Assembly (NCBI GenBank): GCA_038503075.1
Contig: JBCAML010000017.1
Span: 1,178,001-1,242,000 of the forward strand
Length of the DNA stretch: 64,000 bases
Direction of reading: 5' to 3'
Source: Gyromitra esculenta
Taxonomy: Eukaryota > Ascomycota > Pezizomycetes > Pezizales > Discinaceae
Position 1 is the stretch's first letter. Each line of letters begins with the position of its first letter. This document shows positions 32,009-44,988 of this stretch, piece by piece. A program made the translations under genes and the position numbers. The notes beneath the pieces are model-generated. The model saw nothing but the letters and a program-made list of their open reading frames with translations, searched no databases and was not told where the DNA came from.

Positions 32009-34853
32009 ATGGGTTCCCTCAACCCTGACCACGGTATCGAGATCCTCGACATCCGTGTCAACAAAGCCAGCCTCACCAACTCGCTTAAGGACGAGATCCT
32101 CTTTGGCCTCCAGAAGCCCACGGGGGAGAAGACCCTCCCCACCCTGCTCCTCTACAACGAACGAGGCCTCAAGATCTTTGAAGAAATAACCTACAACGAC
32201 GCCTACTATCTAACCAACACCGAAATCTCAATCCTAGAGCAATATGCCGAAAACATGGCCGCTCGAATCCCCGACGGTGGGATAGTGGTAGAACTAGGGA
32301 GTGGGTAAGTCCCCCCTACCATGTCGCCCTTTACCACACTATTCCACACCTACTAACATATCACCCCCTCTCTAGAAACCTCCGCAAAGTCAACATCCTC
32401 CTGCATGCCCTCGACCGTCTCGGTAAACACATAACCTACTACGCCCTCGACCTCGACCGCTCCGAGCTCGCCCGCACTCTCCACGCCGTGCCCCTCGGGA
32501 CCTTCAAAAATATCCGCTGCGTCGGTCTCCACGGCACCTACGACGACGGACGCGCTTGGCTCGCGTCCAGCACCGACACAAGCCGCTGCATCCTCTGGCT
32601 CGGATCTTCAGCCGGCAACTTCAGCCTCAGCGAGATTGCGTCGTTCCTGCGCGAATGGTCGGCTGATGCGCTGCGGGCTGGGAAACCGGACCGCATGCTG
32701 GTTGGTCTGGACGGGTGCAAAGACGGCGGCAAGGTCAAGCTTGCGTACAATGATCCTGAGGGGCTGACGGAGGAGTTTATACTCAATGGGCTCTGGAACG
32801 CTAATAAGATACTTGGCAGCGAGATGTTCGTGCCCGGAGATTGGGAGTATGTAGGGGAGTGGAACGCGGACGAAGGGCGCCACCAAGCATATTACGGGGC
32901 GCTGAAGGATATAGCCTTCACCGGCGACTTTGAGGGCGTCACTGTGGTTAAGGGCGAACGTATCAATGTTGAATACAGCTACAAATTCGATAACGACGAG
33001 TCCCGACTGCTTTGGTCTCAGTCAGGACTTATGGAAGGAGCCCAATGGTCTAACCCCGCAGGGGACTACTGTATAAACCTCCCTCCCCCCCTCTCTCCCT
33101 CCCTCTCTCCCTCCCTCTCTCCCTCCCTCTCCCCCTCCCTCCCTCTCCTCAAATCTACACCCCTAATATTGCTGTATAGACCTCCACATGCTCTACAAAC
33201 CAACATTCACATTCCCGCTCGGTCCACCAGCAACCTACGCCCCCAGTCCCACCCCGACCCTCGCCGAATGGCGCCAGCTCTGGAAAGCATGGGACATGGC
33301 CACCCTCGCAATGATACCGAAATCCAAGCTCCTATCCAAGCCCATCGATCTGCGAAACCCATGCATCTTCTACCTGGGCCACATCCCCACATTCCTCGAC
33401 ACGCATCTCGCGCGCGCCACAAGCGGGGACCTAACGGCGCCGGGACAGGCGTACCAGGATATCTTCCAGCGCGGCATCGACCCGGATGTGGCGGACCCGA
33501 CGGTATGTCACTCGCACAGCGCGGTGCCGGAGCTGTGGCCGGCGCTGGACGAGATTTTGGCGTTCGCGGGACGGGTGAGGGCGCGGGTGGAGAGTCTGTA
33601 TGGTGGCAGTGGCAGTGGGATGAGCGGCAAATTGCGCAGAGCGCTATGGCTGGGGTTTGAGCATGAGGCGATGCACCTGGAGACGCTACTATACATGTTG
33701 CTACAGAGCGAAGATACGCTCCCGCCGCCGGGCGTTACGGTGCCGGATTTTGTGTCTGGGAGGACGTGGGAGCGGCGGCGGAAGGAGGAGGAGGGAGACA
33801 CAAAGTGGGTCGAGATCCCGCGGACGGTGGTGGACGTGGGGATGGATGATCCAGAGGACGGACAGGAGACGGGGGGCTACTATGGATGGGATAACGAAAA
33901 GCCGCTGCGCAGGGGGATTGAGGTCTCGCCGTTCAAAGTCAGAGCATACCCAATTACGAACGAAGAATATGCGCAGTATCTACATGCTACTTCGTCTACT
34001 ACTGCTACTCCTGCATCATGGACTGCACCCACGAGCAGCGCAAAGACCGGGACGAAAGAGTCGCTGGAACACTTCATGGCTTCAAACAGCGTTAAAACGG
34101 TATTCGGCCCCGTCCCCATCTCGCTCGCAGCAGACTGGCCGGCCATCGCATCGTACGATGAACTGGCTGGCTGCGCAGCATGGATGGGAGGCCGCATTCC
34201 CACCGCCAACGAAGTAAGGGCTGTGTACAACTACGTTGAGGCCATCGAGGCCGCCGAAAAAACACTCACAAAACGGGTCGATGCTGTGAACGGGTAGATT
34301 ATCCTCTCCTTCTCTCTCCTCCCCTCCCATATGCGGTAGCTAATGATGCAGCCACTTGATCAACAATGGAGTCCGCGAGTCCCCGCCACCTGCTGATTCA
34401 CTGTTTGCGGACCTGCGCGGACACAACGTGGGGTTCCAGTTCTGGCACCCAACGTCGGTCCGCTTCGCAGGGGGTAAGGTGCCGCTTGGCCGCGGTGCTA
34501 CTGGGGGCGCGTGGGAATGGACTAGCACTGTCTTGGAGCCCCATGAAGGGTTTAAAGCGGGAGAGTTGTATCCGGAGTATACTGGTGAGCTTTTTCGTGT
34601 GCGGTGCTGTGGCGAGGAGGGTGCTGACTTATGGGCAGCGGATTTCTTTGACGGGAAGCATAATATCGTGTTGGGGGGAAGCTGGGCTACGCATCCGAGG
34701 ATTGCGGGGAGGAGGAGCTTGTGAGTGTTATATCCCTTTCGGTGGTGGTGGCAGGTTGTGTGGTGGCTTACAGTAATTGGGGGTAGTGTGAACTGGTATC
34801 AGCGCAACTATAGGTATACCTGGGCTACTGCGAGGATTGCTGCTATTGAGTAG
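32009..34853 (+). CDS. egt1: Ergothioneine biosynthesis protein Egt1 (EgtD/EgtB fusion)
   Basis: Six exons (32009-32304, 32376-33070, 33180-34293, 34352-34584, 34639-34720, 34787-34853) total 2487 nt, 828 aa, in phase, close to known fungal Egt1 lengths. Residues 1 to about 330 are the histidine-specific SAM methyltransferase (GIVVELGSG, LWLGSSAGNF, LVGLDGCKD) making hercynine. From about 340 a DinB-like part carries the iron ligands HX3HXE as HEAMHLE (near residue 490), and the last 270 residues form the FGE-sulfatase fold (GGRIPTANE, GGAWEWTS, NIVLGGSWATHPRI, NWYQRNY). This part is the sulfoxide synthase joining hercynine to cysteine. The product is cytosolic. Intron 2 contains a CTCCCTCT microsatellite. 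Start ATG follows ACTGCA in a CA-rich leader. High confidence from full-length agreement. Confidence 0.96.
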
Positions 34854-35862
34854 TGGGGCTGGGTGTGATATGGGTCCTGGAGGGCTTGTTGAGACAGGCT
34901 GGTTATCGTAGAGCCGGTTGGCGTGTCCTGGTAGAGGAAGGGAAATGATTTACTTTCTAAGCTCAGATATGCCCGTGTATCGAGATTATATAGCTTTCGG
35001 GGTGTCAGAGAGTGTTTGTTTTCATTAGCTGAGCTTCACCGATTTACAGTCTATGTTACTCCAAATGAATCTATCTGCTTGCTGTGGCTTCTCCAACCTG
35101 TGGTTCGGTTTGCGGATCGTGGGTTTAATTAAGCTATTGTCTGCCCTCTCTAAGAGGAGTGATAACGCATCGTATAATACATCATTTGATGCATTTATTT
35201 TACTCCCCCAACATATGTCTACTTAAAACAGTAGTTTTCCCAAGAGACTTGCATGGAGCAGGGATTGGACCTGGTTGATTTATCCGGCTCCTGTACTCCC
35301 CATCTTGGCACCTTGGCTATCTGCTCATATGTCAAGACTCTAGTAAGGTGCTACTAGTGTTTGGTCCGTAGAAGATATAAAATATGCATTTCCTGATGAC
35401 TCTCCCAAGTACACCTCTCCTGATACCTTCCCCTATACCTTTCCCATATACACCTCTATCTAAAGCCCGCCTTTTCCTACAACCTTGCCTAGACACATTC
35501 CCTAACACATTTGCGGTACCTTTCCCGATATATTTCCCTACAGGAAATGCACCTATCGTCCACTGGCAGAGCAGATTCTACTCGTAATGCATTTCCGAAC
35601 TTGAGCTAATACGAATAATATTCACAAAACATCACTCGTTATCAACCACTGCGCGCGGGGAATATCTCGTGTCTTTCTTCCTCTCCGCGCTGCTCTAATT
35701 ACCCAAAGAATTCGATATAATTACCTCCGATCTCACGAGAGCTTAGACAGCACACAGCACAGCCATCATCCGCAGGTTTACTCCAGTCTTGGCAGCCCCG
35801 CTTAGGCCGAGGTGTTATAGAACCCCCGTCTTCCTCCCTCTATCCCCAAACACCATAACCCA
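34854..35862. other. Intergenic, nothing recognised
   Basis: 3' flank of egt1 and leader of the F-box pseudogene. CT-rich lead-in from 35390; no supported gene or RNA. Confidence 0.6.
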
Positions 35863-36525
35863 TGACCACCTTCGACGATCTCCCCAATGAGCTGCTCATC
35901 TCGATCGTCTCTAATCTCCAATTCCCAGATCTCGTGCACGCATCCCTCGTCTCCCGCCGAATCCACGTAGTCATAGAACCATCCCTCTACGCAAAGATCC
36001 GAACGTAGTAAAGATCTGGCAGCCAATGTTGGGTTTGAAGAGGTTTACGTATACGGTTAGTGGACTGCAGCGGGATGTGTTTTCTAGCATGAAGAGGTTA
36101 GGAGACGCGTTGGAGAGCGTGAAGGATTCGATTCGCTGGAGTATTTGGAGTTGCGGGCTCGAGAAGAGTAGGAATTCTGGTGGGGAGATTGCGGGCACTA
36201 TCGGGTCGTTACAGGAATGACCGGTGTTGAAGGAGCTGAATTGTGCTGTTACGACGTTGGCGGGGGCGCTGAATGGGGCTGAGGCGGTTAGGCTGGTGGA
36301 TGGGTTGCTGGGGGGTTGAGGGTATTTAAGGTGAGATATGATGGTAGGCGCTCGGTGGAGTGGATGCTAGGACAACTGTTGGAGGTGCTGGCGAGGAAGT
36401 TGGAGGGTGGGTTTGAGGGGCTGGAGAAGATGGTGGTTGGGGAGGGTTATGTGGGGGAGGAGAGACTGAGGGATGCATGTGAAGGGGCTGGGCTGAGGTT
36501 TGGGGTTAGCGTTTTGTGGGTGTGA
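35863..36525 (+). pseudogene. F-box protein remnant
   Basis: The ATG at 35863 opens a clear F-box: FDDLPNELLISIVSNL followed by LVHASLVSRRIHVVIEPSLYAKI, the adaptor motif that binds Skp1 in SCF ubiquitin ligases. The frame stops at 36007-36009 after 48 codons. Plausible continuation is spread over other frames (FTYTVSGLQRDVFSSMKRLG at about 36044, and LEVLARKLEGGFEGLEKMV near 36380), interrupted by stops and shifts. Unrecognised introns cannot explain all breaks, so I call it decayed. Confidence 0.65.
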
Positions 36526-37942
36526 ATAGTACTATCATAAGGTGAGTGGAGTTATATTGTGGTACTCATAGACATAGACAGTTAGTTTTGGTAGGTGATG
36601 GAGTAATGCAGCCTTTGGATCCGTGGCAGGGATGTTGGCCATTCATAGACTGTCACTCGCGCGAATCTGGCCATTTCTTAGCAAGTTTTGTCCAAGTCAG
36701 ATCGTAAGACTTGATAGATTTTATGATCATATCAACTCTGCGCGAACAGCGCTCAGAATTGGATTAGAGCGATATAACGCTGTTGCAAGGACTCGGCAGT
36801 ATCTTATGCGACAGAATATCACTTACCGGGCCATTTTATTATTCCACAGTTTCGTGGACTTCTGCAATAAAGCCTATCACTCAATTAAACATCATTCACC
36901 TTAGTCCATTATTCTCAACACCACCACCACCACCACCTTGTCCACACCACCCCACCTCCAACTATTCCCAAAATCACCACGCCCCACATCATCAATCGAA
37001 AACACCCCCGATACCCGCTAACGCTGCTAGATCGCAGATCACCCACCCCCCATCCAGATCCCCTACCACTACCCCCACCCCCACCACCTTCAAAACTCCA
37101 GACCGGCACTATCATCCAGCAAATCTCCACAAATCTATATCGTCATGCCCTAATTACCCTATTCCACACATCCCCATACACACTCCACATCTTGGCGATC
37201 CACACCCGACACCCGAACCAACTAGCAGATCTCCGCTCTCCACCAATAGATACGCCCCCTAAAACAGCAAAATAAACAACTATAAATAGTAACACGCCAA
37301 ACCAACCACCATTAGCCCTAACCCTGATGTCCGTGCTCGCTGCTGCGTTGGTCGCTCGACTCCACAATTCAACGTTGGTCGTGGGACGATGCGAGTGGAG
37401 GATGGAACTCGATGGTGGCGACTGAGGGAGGGGAGTGATTACTTTATTTGGTAGGTAATGGGAATAATGGGGTAATGGGGGGATTTTGGTTGGTAAAGTG
37501 ACTTGTAATATTAGTAGAAGGCTCTCGCTTAGGTATCCCAATGTGGTACTGTGCCTAACTGTTGTTCTATTACCAGATACATGAATAGGAGTGTGGATGG
37601 AAAAGCAAATCCCCTCCTCCCTCGTCCTTCATCCCCGTTATACATAGTTAGACTGGACCACCCTTTGCCGTGCCCTAACCTGAATCGACGATCCTCCAAT
37701 GGATTGCTGACAACAGATGTGAACGTCTGCAGTGTTCATCACCAAACCGATACCTCTGCTCATGTGGTCTCATCGCTGGGGGTAGAGGTGGAGGTGGGAG
37801 CATTAAATATTGCTGAAATCCCACAGTTCTCTCCCCTCCATACTTCCATCTTCACCACCAGACGAAACACCAGACAGGACAACCAACGAAACAAAACCCA
37901 CCAAAACCCACCAAACAAACCCACCAATCCCACCCACCCACC
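36526..37942. other. Intergenic, nothing recognised
   Basis: Contains a CAC-rich run at 36918-36945 and CCAC/ACCC-rich DNA to about 37110. Promoter and 5' leader of the SET gene (CA-rich 37850-37942) at the right. No supported gene. Confidence 0.55.
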
Positions 37943-38917
37943 ATGGCGAACCAGCTATTCGACGTAATGCTCATCCCCGGCTGCGGCAGAGGCATCGTAG
38001 CAAAATCCTACATCCCCCGCGGCACACGCATAATCTCCGAAAAGCCGCTCTTCAGCATCTCCAACTTCGCCGCAACAAGCCTAACCGACATTGTAGCCTA
38101 CGTGACCACGCAGCTGCGCAGCATGCCCAAAGACGACCAACGCGGCTTCCTCTCGCTGCACAACGCCTTCATCCGCCAAGCGAGCCCGTTCTACGGCATC
38201 GTGCGCACAAACTCGCTCCCCTTCGGACCCGAGTCGCCCGAGCTCGGCCTATTCCTAACCTGCGCGCGCCTCAACCACAGCTGCTCCCCGAACGCGAACC
38301 ACTCCTGGAACCCTGAAACACGCACGGAGAACGTGCACGCGATACGCGACATCGATCCCGGCGAGGAAATCACCATTTGCTACCAATCCGCACACTCATC
38401 GCACCAACCGCGCGCCAGTCGGCAGGACGAGCTGATGAAGATGTTTGGGTTCGAGTGCCACTGCGCGATCTGCGATCTGCCGGAAGACGAGTCGGCAGAT
38501 AGCGATCTGCGGCGCGGCGAGATTGAGCAGCTGGACGGCTTAATTGGGTCTGGCGATCTGCTGGCGTTCAACGCCCCCAAGGCGCTGGGCGCGTGCAGGA
38601 CCATGCTGGAGCATCTGGAGGACGAGGGGATCCAGGATATGAGGATTGCGAGGTGCTATTACGATGCGTTTCAGATATGTGTTTCGAACGGAGACCTGGC
38701 GAGGGCGAGCGTGTTTGCTAGGAAGCATATTGAGGAGATGATGGTGTGTGAGGGGGATGATGCACCTGGCCTGAAGGAGCGACTGATGCTGGCGGAGAAG
38801 CCGGAGACACATCGGTTGGCGGGGGTGTCGAATAAGTGGGAGTCGAAACTGGAGGATAGGGCAAGGTCTGATCATGCTGATTTCGAGGGGTGGCTGTGGA
38901 GGAGGGCGACGTATTAA
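37943..38917 (+). CDS. SET-domain protein (lysine methyltransferase-like)
   Basis: Single exon, 324 aa, ATG in ACCATGG context. SET landmarks: GCGRGIVA (residues 13-20), the catalytic-core NHSCSPN (111-117), GEEITICY (140-147), and a Cys-rich post-SET FECHCAIC (170-177). Residues 178-324 are helical without a family signature (TPR-like helices possible). These match small stand-alone fungal SET proteins of the SET5/SMYD-like kind, which use SAM to methylate lysine on histones or other proteins. Substrate unknown. No lesion. Confidence 0.92.
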   Translation: MANQLFDVMLIPGCGRGIVAKSYIPRGTRIISEKPLFSISNFAATSLTDIVAYVTTQLRSMPKDDQRGFLSLHNAFIRQASPFYGIVRTNSLPFGPESPELGLFLTCARLNHSCSPNANHSWNPETRTENVHAIRDIDPGEEITICYQSAHSSHQPRASRQDELMKMFGFECHCAICDLPEDESADSDLRRGEIEQLDGLIGSGDLLAFNAPKALGACRTMLEHLEDEGIQDMRIARCYYDAFQICVSNGDLARASVFARKHIEEMMVCEGDDAPGLKERLMLAEKPETHRLAGVSNKWESKLEDRARSDHADFEGWLWRRATY

Positions 38918-39877
38918 CATGTGTTGGCACGGTTGTACTGGTTGTCCTTTTGTTCATTGTATATCAGGGTGCGATGGGTTTGGTATTTGTAACGGGTTTT
39001 CTTTCTGTCGAGTGGTGGTGGTGGTGGTGGTGGTGGTGGTGGTGGTTTTTGATTGTAAATATCAATTGCATGCCTTGGAGCGGAGTTGACTGTATAAACG
39101 GTTGCCTGGATGGTATCAGCAACGAGATCCCCAACCGGCTACTGGATCATTGGCTGGCTGGCTGGCTGGCTGGGGTCTTTACCACAATGATTAGCTGCCC
39201 CTACACATCAACCCTCGACGTTCCACAAGGCTATAAAAACAATCCCTACCGTATATCGCTGATACCCAAGCACCAGGCATCAACCTTCACCCCTCCAACC
39301 CGAACCAGACCTCCCTCCATTAATAAATCCTAACAGATCACAAACCCCAAATCCTTCGACATCTTGTAAATTATAATATCGTGCCACAAATTCCGAGACC
39401 ACCCAGGAACCGACTACGCCAGCAAACCGGACATTATAACCGAGTGATAAATAATGATCCGGAAATTGACCGACCCCCAATCACAGCCAGCAACTGATAA
39501 TAATCCCCATAAAAGCGATGTCAGATTCAAAACAAACACCTAAATAATAGCTTATTATGTGAGAAATCACGGTTCTCAGCAGCTTCCAAGATGCTCAATT
39601 GGATCGGGAACGGATCGCTGCAAGAAAAGGAAATTTTATTTCTACCTATTTATAGTTTTTATCCATCGTACAAGCGTTCCGACACCAATCTAATTTTAAA
39701 ACGAATCCTTTTCCAGGAAAACAGTGTCCCGCCCAACCCCCACCTATTTCATCCCTCAATCATATTGATAATCATCCCCAGAACCATTGGCGCCTTAATT
39801 GAGAAGGAGATTCACTGGACTGCAGTTGTCTTCATAGATTGCCTGATCGTAGAGATTGTTGACTATCATCAATCACA
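38918..39877. other. Intergenic between convergent SET and PIR genes
   Basis: GTG repeat at 39013-39044, GGCT run at 39150-39172, otherwise AT-rich. No gene supported. Confidence 0.55.
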
Positions 39878-41564
39878 TTAGTCTCGTTTCACATACCATC
39901 GAAAAGAGCGAGAGAGATCATTACAGTCGGAGCTGCCACATGCGTAAAATGTGTTACTGCCTCCCAATGCAAGGGTTCCATCATCACAAGCAGAGAATCC
40001 GGCGGTATAGATCGCACCTGCCTGTGGAGGGCCGTCGAACTGAAATTGGCGATTATCGGCAATGTAGCCAATGCGGCCCAGGCTGTCGGTAAGAACACCA
40101 TTGTCGAGGGAAATAACTAAGGGATCCCCGTTTTGGCGAACCTGAAGGACAGAACGCTTCACCTGGCGGGCTTGCACTTGCCCATCGGCAATCTGAGTTA
40201 CTGTTCCTTGGTTTGTACTCGCAGAAGATGCACCAAGTGCAGAAGGAGACTGTGGAACTTCACCCTGAGCAGCATATGCAGCAGATTCCTGACCAACCTG
40301 AGCTGGGGGTACTCCTTGGGCACCAGCTTCTGCTGCAGCAGCACCAGCATTGGCTGCTTCACCCGGAGTAGCGCTCACAGATTGGGAAGAAGAAGAAGAG
40401 AGGCTATTGGAGGAACTATTGATGTTACCTGCGGAAGCTGCACCAGAATTACCGGAGCTGGAGCCCTGGGGAGCTTGTATTTGTCCGTCTCCAATCTGGG
40501 TTACAGGACCGGAGGGACCGGAGGGAGAAGAAGGACCGGAAGGAACAGAGGGGCCTTCAGGAGTAGTAGAGCCTTGAGGTGCAGAAGGACCGGATGGAGT
40601 GGTAGGACCCTCAGGTGCAGAAGGACCTGAGGGAGTGGTAGAGCCTTGGGGTGCGGAAGGGCCTTCAGGAGTGGTAGAGCCCTGAGGCGCGGAAGGGCCC
40701 TCAGGGGTGGTCGAGCCTTGAGGCGCGGAAGGGCCTTCGGGAGTAGGGCCTTCGGGAGTAGTAGGACCTGAAGGACCTGAAGGACCTTCGGGAGTAGGTC
40801 CCTCGGGAGTAGTAGGGCCTGAAGGACTTGAAGGACCTTCGGGAGTAGGTCCCTCGGGTATAGTAGGGCTTGAAGGACCTGAAGGAGTCTCGGGTATAGT
40901 AGAAGCCCCTGGGGATGGGCCTTCGTTATTGCCAATACCAGGAGCCTGGACCTGACCATCAGAAATCTGTGTTACGGCACCAGAACTAGTGGCAGTGCTG
41001 CTTGCAGTGTTGAAGCCATTTGAAGCAGCGTTGCTAGTAGTTCCTTGTTGATTAGATTGGCCAGCGGTGTTAGCTGATGCGATGTTAGCTGAGCCAGCGG
41101 TGGATGCTGTCGAGGCTATCGATAAATTAGATATAGATGATAGTTTTGAATTTAGATGTTTTACTCACCAGAGCCAATGTTGCTCGGAGCTTGAACTTGG
41201 CCTACAGGTTAAAATTAGCAAAAATTAATTTTAGACCAAGGGAAAGCAAGAATCAAAGCCTCACCATCAGCAATTTGGGTTACATCCTGTCTCCTTCTCA
41301 GAGGAGCAGCAACTAAGATACCGGATTTCATCAGCCACATCTCCATCTAAAGAACTTCGGTCACTCGATTCCATCATACGAAAGGAGCATACCAGCAATT
41401 GGGGCAATTGAAAGCCCAAAAGTGTTTGGAGCACTCAAGTTGCACTGATCAGGAGCAAGGCCTGGACTAAGCAGCTCAGTAACACCCTGGGCCACAGGAA
41501 GAGCACGTGCACTAGCACCGATGCCAGCAGTAGCAATGAGGAGAGGAAGAACGTGAGCAATCAT
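39878..41564 (-). CDS. PIR-family cell-wall protein with Pro/Ser-rich repeat insert
   Basis: Four exons (41564-41393, 41312-41265, 41201-41169, 41115-39878), 496 aa, in phase. A hydrophobic signal peptide opens the protein ([21 protein letters not shown]); a dibasic Kex2-like site (RRRQD) follows. Four PIR motifs of the form Q-I-x-D-G-Q-[VI]-Q are visible ([10 protein letters not shown] twice, [20 protein letters not shown]); in yeast Pir proteins the first Gln forms an alkali-labile ester to beta-1,3-glucan. Between motifs 2 and 3 lies a roughly 150-residue tract of [12 protein letters not shown] repeats. The C-terminal domain ([41 protein letters not shown]) is the usual PIR Cys domain. Secreted, wall-anchored. 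TATAAAG near 41717 may be the promoter. Confidence 0.93.
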
Positions 41565-44089
41565 ATTGTTGGACTTTTGTTGTCAAAAGTAGCAATGCTG
41601 TAGCGAACGAAGATATTTTGAAGCAAATGAATGTTAGGACTTGAAGCTTTGCAATAAAGAAAAATGATGATGAAGGAGAGGAGAAGGAGGATTGTTGATG
41701 GGAAAGTTTAGAGCCTTTATAGAAGCTCGGCCTGCTAGTTCAAGGGGATTGGCCTCCTGATATCGGCTATTCTCGAAAGTTTTTTTGAGAACTCTATCAC
41801 TCGTTACGCGTTGAAGGAAACTAGCACATGACGAATCTCAGAACGACGGCCTTGGAAGCCCTCGACTGCAAAGTTAACAAATTGTTCACTCGCAACTGAA
41901 AACACTACATTAATTTAAATAAGGATCTATTTACCAAAGTCTACAGCATGGGTTTCCATCTTATAGCAAAAGAAATAAAATGGCATCTTCTCGATGCATA
42001 CCCGTTTCTAAATAAACCATGTATGTACATTTATTTTTTTAGAAACATCAGCAAACTGTAGATGGTATGCTAGAGGCTCGATACTTATCCCCACAGCTCA
42101 TACCACCAGAAAACTCAAATCCTTAGTCTTGTGCATCGGCCGAGGTGTTCATAAGGTTGACGCGGTCATTCCGTCCCATTTTTTGCCACATGAAGTTAGG
42201 GAATCAATGTGAAGCACAAAATTATCGAGCCAAGTAAGAGACCAAAAAGACCCTGCGTTTCGGAAGTACGCAGAGGTTCTGATCTCTGAGTGTCTCGACC
42301 CTAACCCTTATATACAAGCCCTCCCTCAAAGACTAAGTACTCAGCTCACTTTTGAACGCTGCGTAGTACAGTAAAACAGTTAAAAGTGATTTCAACGGCA
42401 TTTTAAACAATTACTAGACGGTAATCCGACACGACACAATACGATAGGGAACTTGACGTTGCTCCTGAGAAGGAAGTCTGTTGGTCGAGCCGATCGCAAG
42501 GTCGTCGTAGTCTCCTTCGGTAACCATCACCCGTTGGCAAGTCTGATGACCCAAACGACGCCAGTAACTATTGCCCTGAGATCAAAGGGTCACCTATCTT
42601 CACTCCTGGCCACTCGTTTTCTCGTCTTCTCACGTCTGAATCCGGGTCTATTGCCAAAGGGTGCGGTCATCGTCGATTCCTCGGGCATAGTTGAAAATCG
42701 CAGCTCCCTCTTAGTTCACTCCGTGCTCCCCTGACGTCTTCCCCTCGCCTAAGCTCCAGGGGTATCATCCTTTTGATACTCAAAATAGGCTTCTGGCAGA
42801 ATTAAACCGACAAAATCCTTATCGGCAGTGAAATTCATATTTTCTAGGGTTAGTAGCCATATAAAGTACAGACTGAGGTATTCTGCCAGACTGGCTAGCT
42901 GTTCGCTTCGTTTTTAACTAGATACATTTCCTTCTTCCACGTTTGCTACCTACCTTGGGCTTCCCGGATAATTTTTATCTTTATTTTAGGAAACTGAACC
43001 GAATTTTAGTACTTCTAGGTTACAGGGCTCCCTCGTTCGCAGACACATGTTTCACCCAGTATCACTCGACCTATCGGGAAAACATCTCATTCCAAGTGCC
43101 AGTGCCACTTTTACTCGGCTATCTAGCAAACTATAATTTCTGGACAGTTTTAGCCGCTTCGCTATAGCCAAGTCTTAATAGTAGAGAACACTCACCTTAA
43201 TACCGTAATAGCTTATTAACAGGTAGTTTATTTCATTAGATAAAACAGTTCTTGGAGAGCACGGAATTCTCGAGTCGCTTGGGATTCAAAAATACGTCAC
43301 ATCGCTTTCGATTTTATGTGCCCATAGAGAATCAAAGTAGCATTCTTACGTCCCATCTGCGTACCGCAAAGTGCCTTACTGGATAAGAACAATTACCCGA
43401 TGAAACCTGTGATGAAGAAAGGGAACGTACATGCGACGAGAGATTAATTTAACGAAGCACAGTTTTACCAACTCCCTTGGGTTGGAAGAGTGGGAGAGTA
43501 TTTCTGTGGAGCGGAGCGTGCTGGATCCTTGTTGGCAGCCTCGGACTAGAGGAACGTGAAAATACTTGTAGAGCCGCATCTTATTCCCACGTTTAGCCTC
43601 TGAAATTTGGGATAATATAGAAACGAAGGTTATTAAATGCTCTAAAAGAGCTGAAGGTACCTAATGAATAATCCGAGACTCCAAGTATGGAATGAATCAA
43701 TTACACTTTGCGGCTTGAGACTTCGGGTTGCAACTGTCTGAGTGAGATCGTGAGACGAGAGACCGTGATGTATAAGGTTCGAAGCTTGTATCTCGTGCGA
43801 CAAATAGACTGTATCACAAGGCTAGCTATCAATTACACAGCAAATGGGAATTGGGTTTAAACATACCTGGTCCAGAGAAGCGGACCAACCCCTGATATTT
43901 TGTGTTACCTCGACGCCACAGTCTTGCAACATCGTTGATGGTTGGTATCACGAGCGGCACAACAACACAAGCGAAGGCTGAGAACTGTCTGTCGCACGCT
44001 ATATAATGAAGTGGTAGACCTCGCCCCTTCTTTTTGTTTGCAAAACCCCTACTTACACCTAGCCCCAATTATTCAAAACCTCCACGGAC
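41565..44089. other. Intergenic, nothing recognised
   Basis: PIR promoter side (41565-41760), then 2.3 kb with only short open frames without motifs. Confidence 0.55.
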
Positions 44090-44988
44090 ATGGAGCCCCA
44101 AGCCCAGCTTTTCTACAATGTATTGGAAGCGATCTTCGACTATGCTGATGCCAATCTTGAGCCAAAAGGCTTAGGTTTAATGACGATGGCAAAGCAGATA
44201 GTTATGTCCGAAAACGCGGGTGTACCTGAATTTGTCGCAGATTTGCGCATCTCTAATCTTGTTGTTGGTCGAAATACAATTCCTAATGTCCTTGCACGAC
44301 AGTCTACAAAACCATTCCCCCACATTTTTTGGCGGAACTGTATAAAATCATCGATTGCCAAATTTACATGGTTCCGTCTGACGACGCTAACGCCTCACCG
44401 TATGGCTTCCGAGAGCTAACCCATCCAGCAATGACAAAAGCTGGCTGGATAAAAAACGAAGTCACAGGCATGATTTCAAATAGACGGCCAGGTGGGAATG
44501 ACGTTTGTACCTCTCTCCCGCCTATTGTTTCGTAGCTACTACATGGTGCTAATTTGCTGATGTAGCTAGCATACCAAAATCTTCAGGGCTATATCACCAG
44601 TTGCAACCTAAAAATCAAGGACCCTAGCGAGAGAGCTCGTTTCGGTGGAGGGAGATACCTACCCTTTCCCGATAAACCAACTGTTGAGTAGTTTGCAAAA
44701 TCACTCGCATCGGCACTTAAATTCGAAAATATTTCGGAAAATTTCGAGAAGATGCAAGCTTGTTTCGAAAATTGGGCAGCAGGAACCATCCAAGCTCGAT
44801 CGGAACCGCAACGAGCCCTAGATCCACCTAGTGGAATGACCGAAAAAGAATTTGAGAGACAAAGAGAACACATTATGTTGCGCGAGCGAGAGATTCAGCT
44901 CTTGAACATGGCTACCAGGTTGGCTGATCAGCAAACCCGAAATGCTATGGAAAGTACATGTAAGCTTTGGACACCCCCGTCCCAGTAA
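44090..44988 (+). pseudogene. Hypothetical gene remnant, unknown function
   Basis: The ATG at 44090 opens MEPQAQLFYNVLEAIFDYADANLEPKG..., which runs to the T6 tract at 44327-44332. Beyond that, the sense frame shifts by one (AELYKIIDCQIYMVPSDDAN). A further stretch (KIKDPSERARFGGGRYLPFP) contains an in-frame TAG near 44692 before a Gln/Glu-rich helical tail (EKEFERQREHIMLREREIQLL) ending at 44988. One homopolymer shift plus one stop suggest decay, although an intron between 44535 and 44600 is possible. No family recognised. Confidence 0.5.

Noticed and set aside
35266..35337. Possible minus-strand tRNA: GAGCAG/CTGCTC ends 71 nt apart with a GGTCCAATCC box-B-like segment
   Set aside because: No acceptable anticodon stem, imperfect D stem and a non-standard T loop; likely chance.
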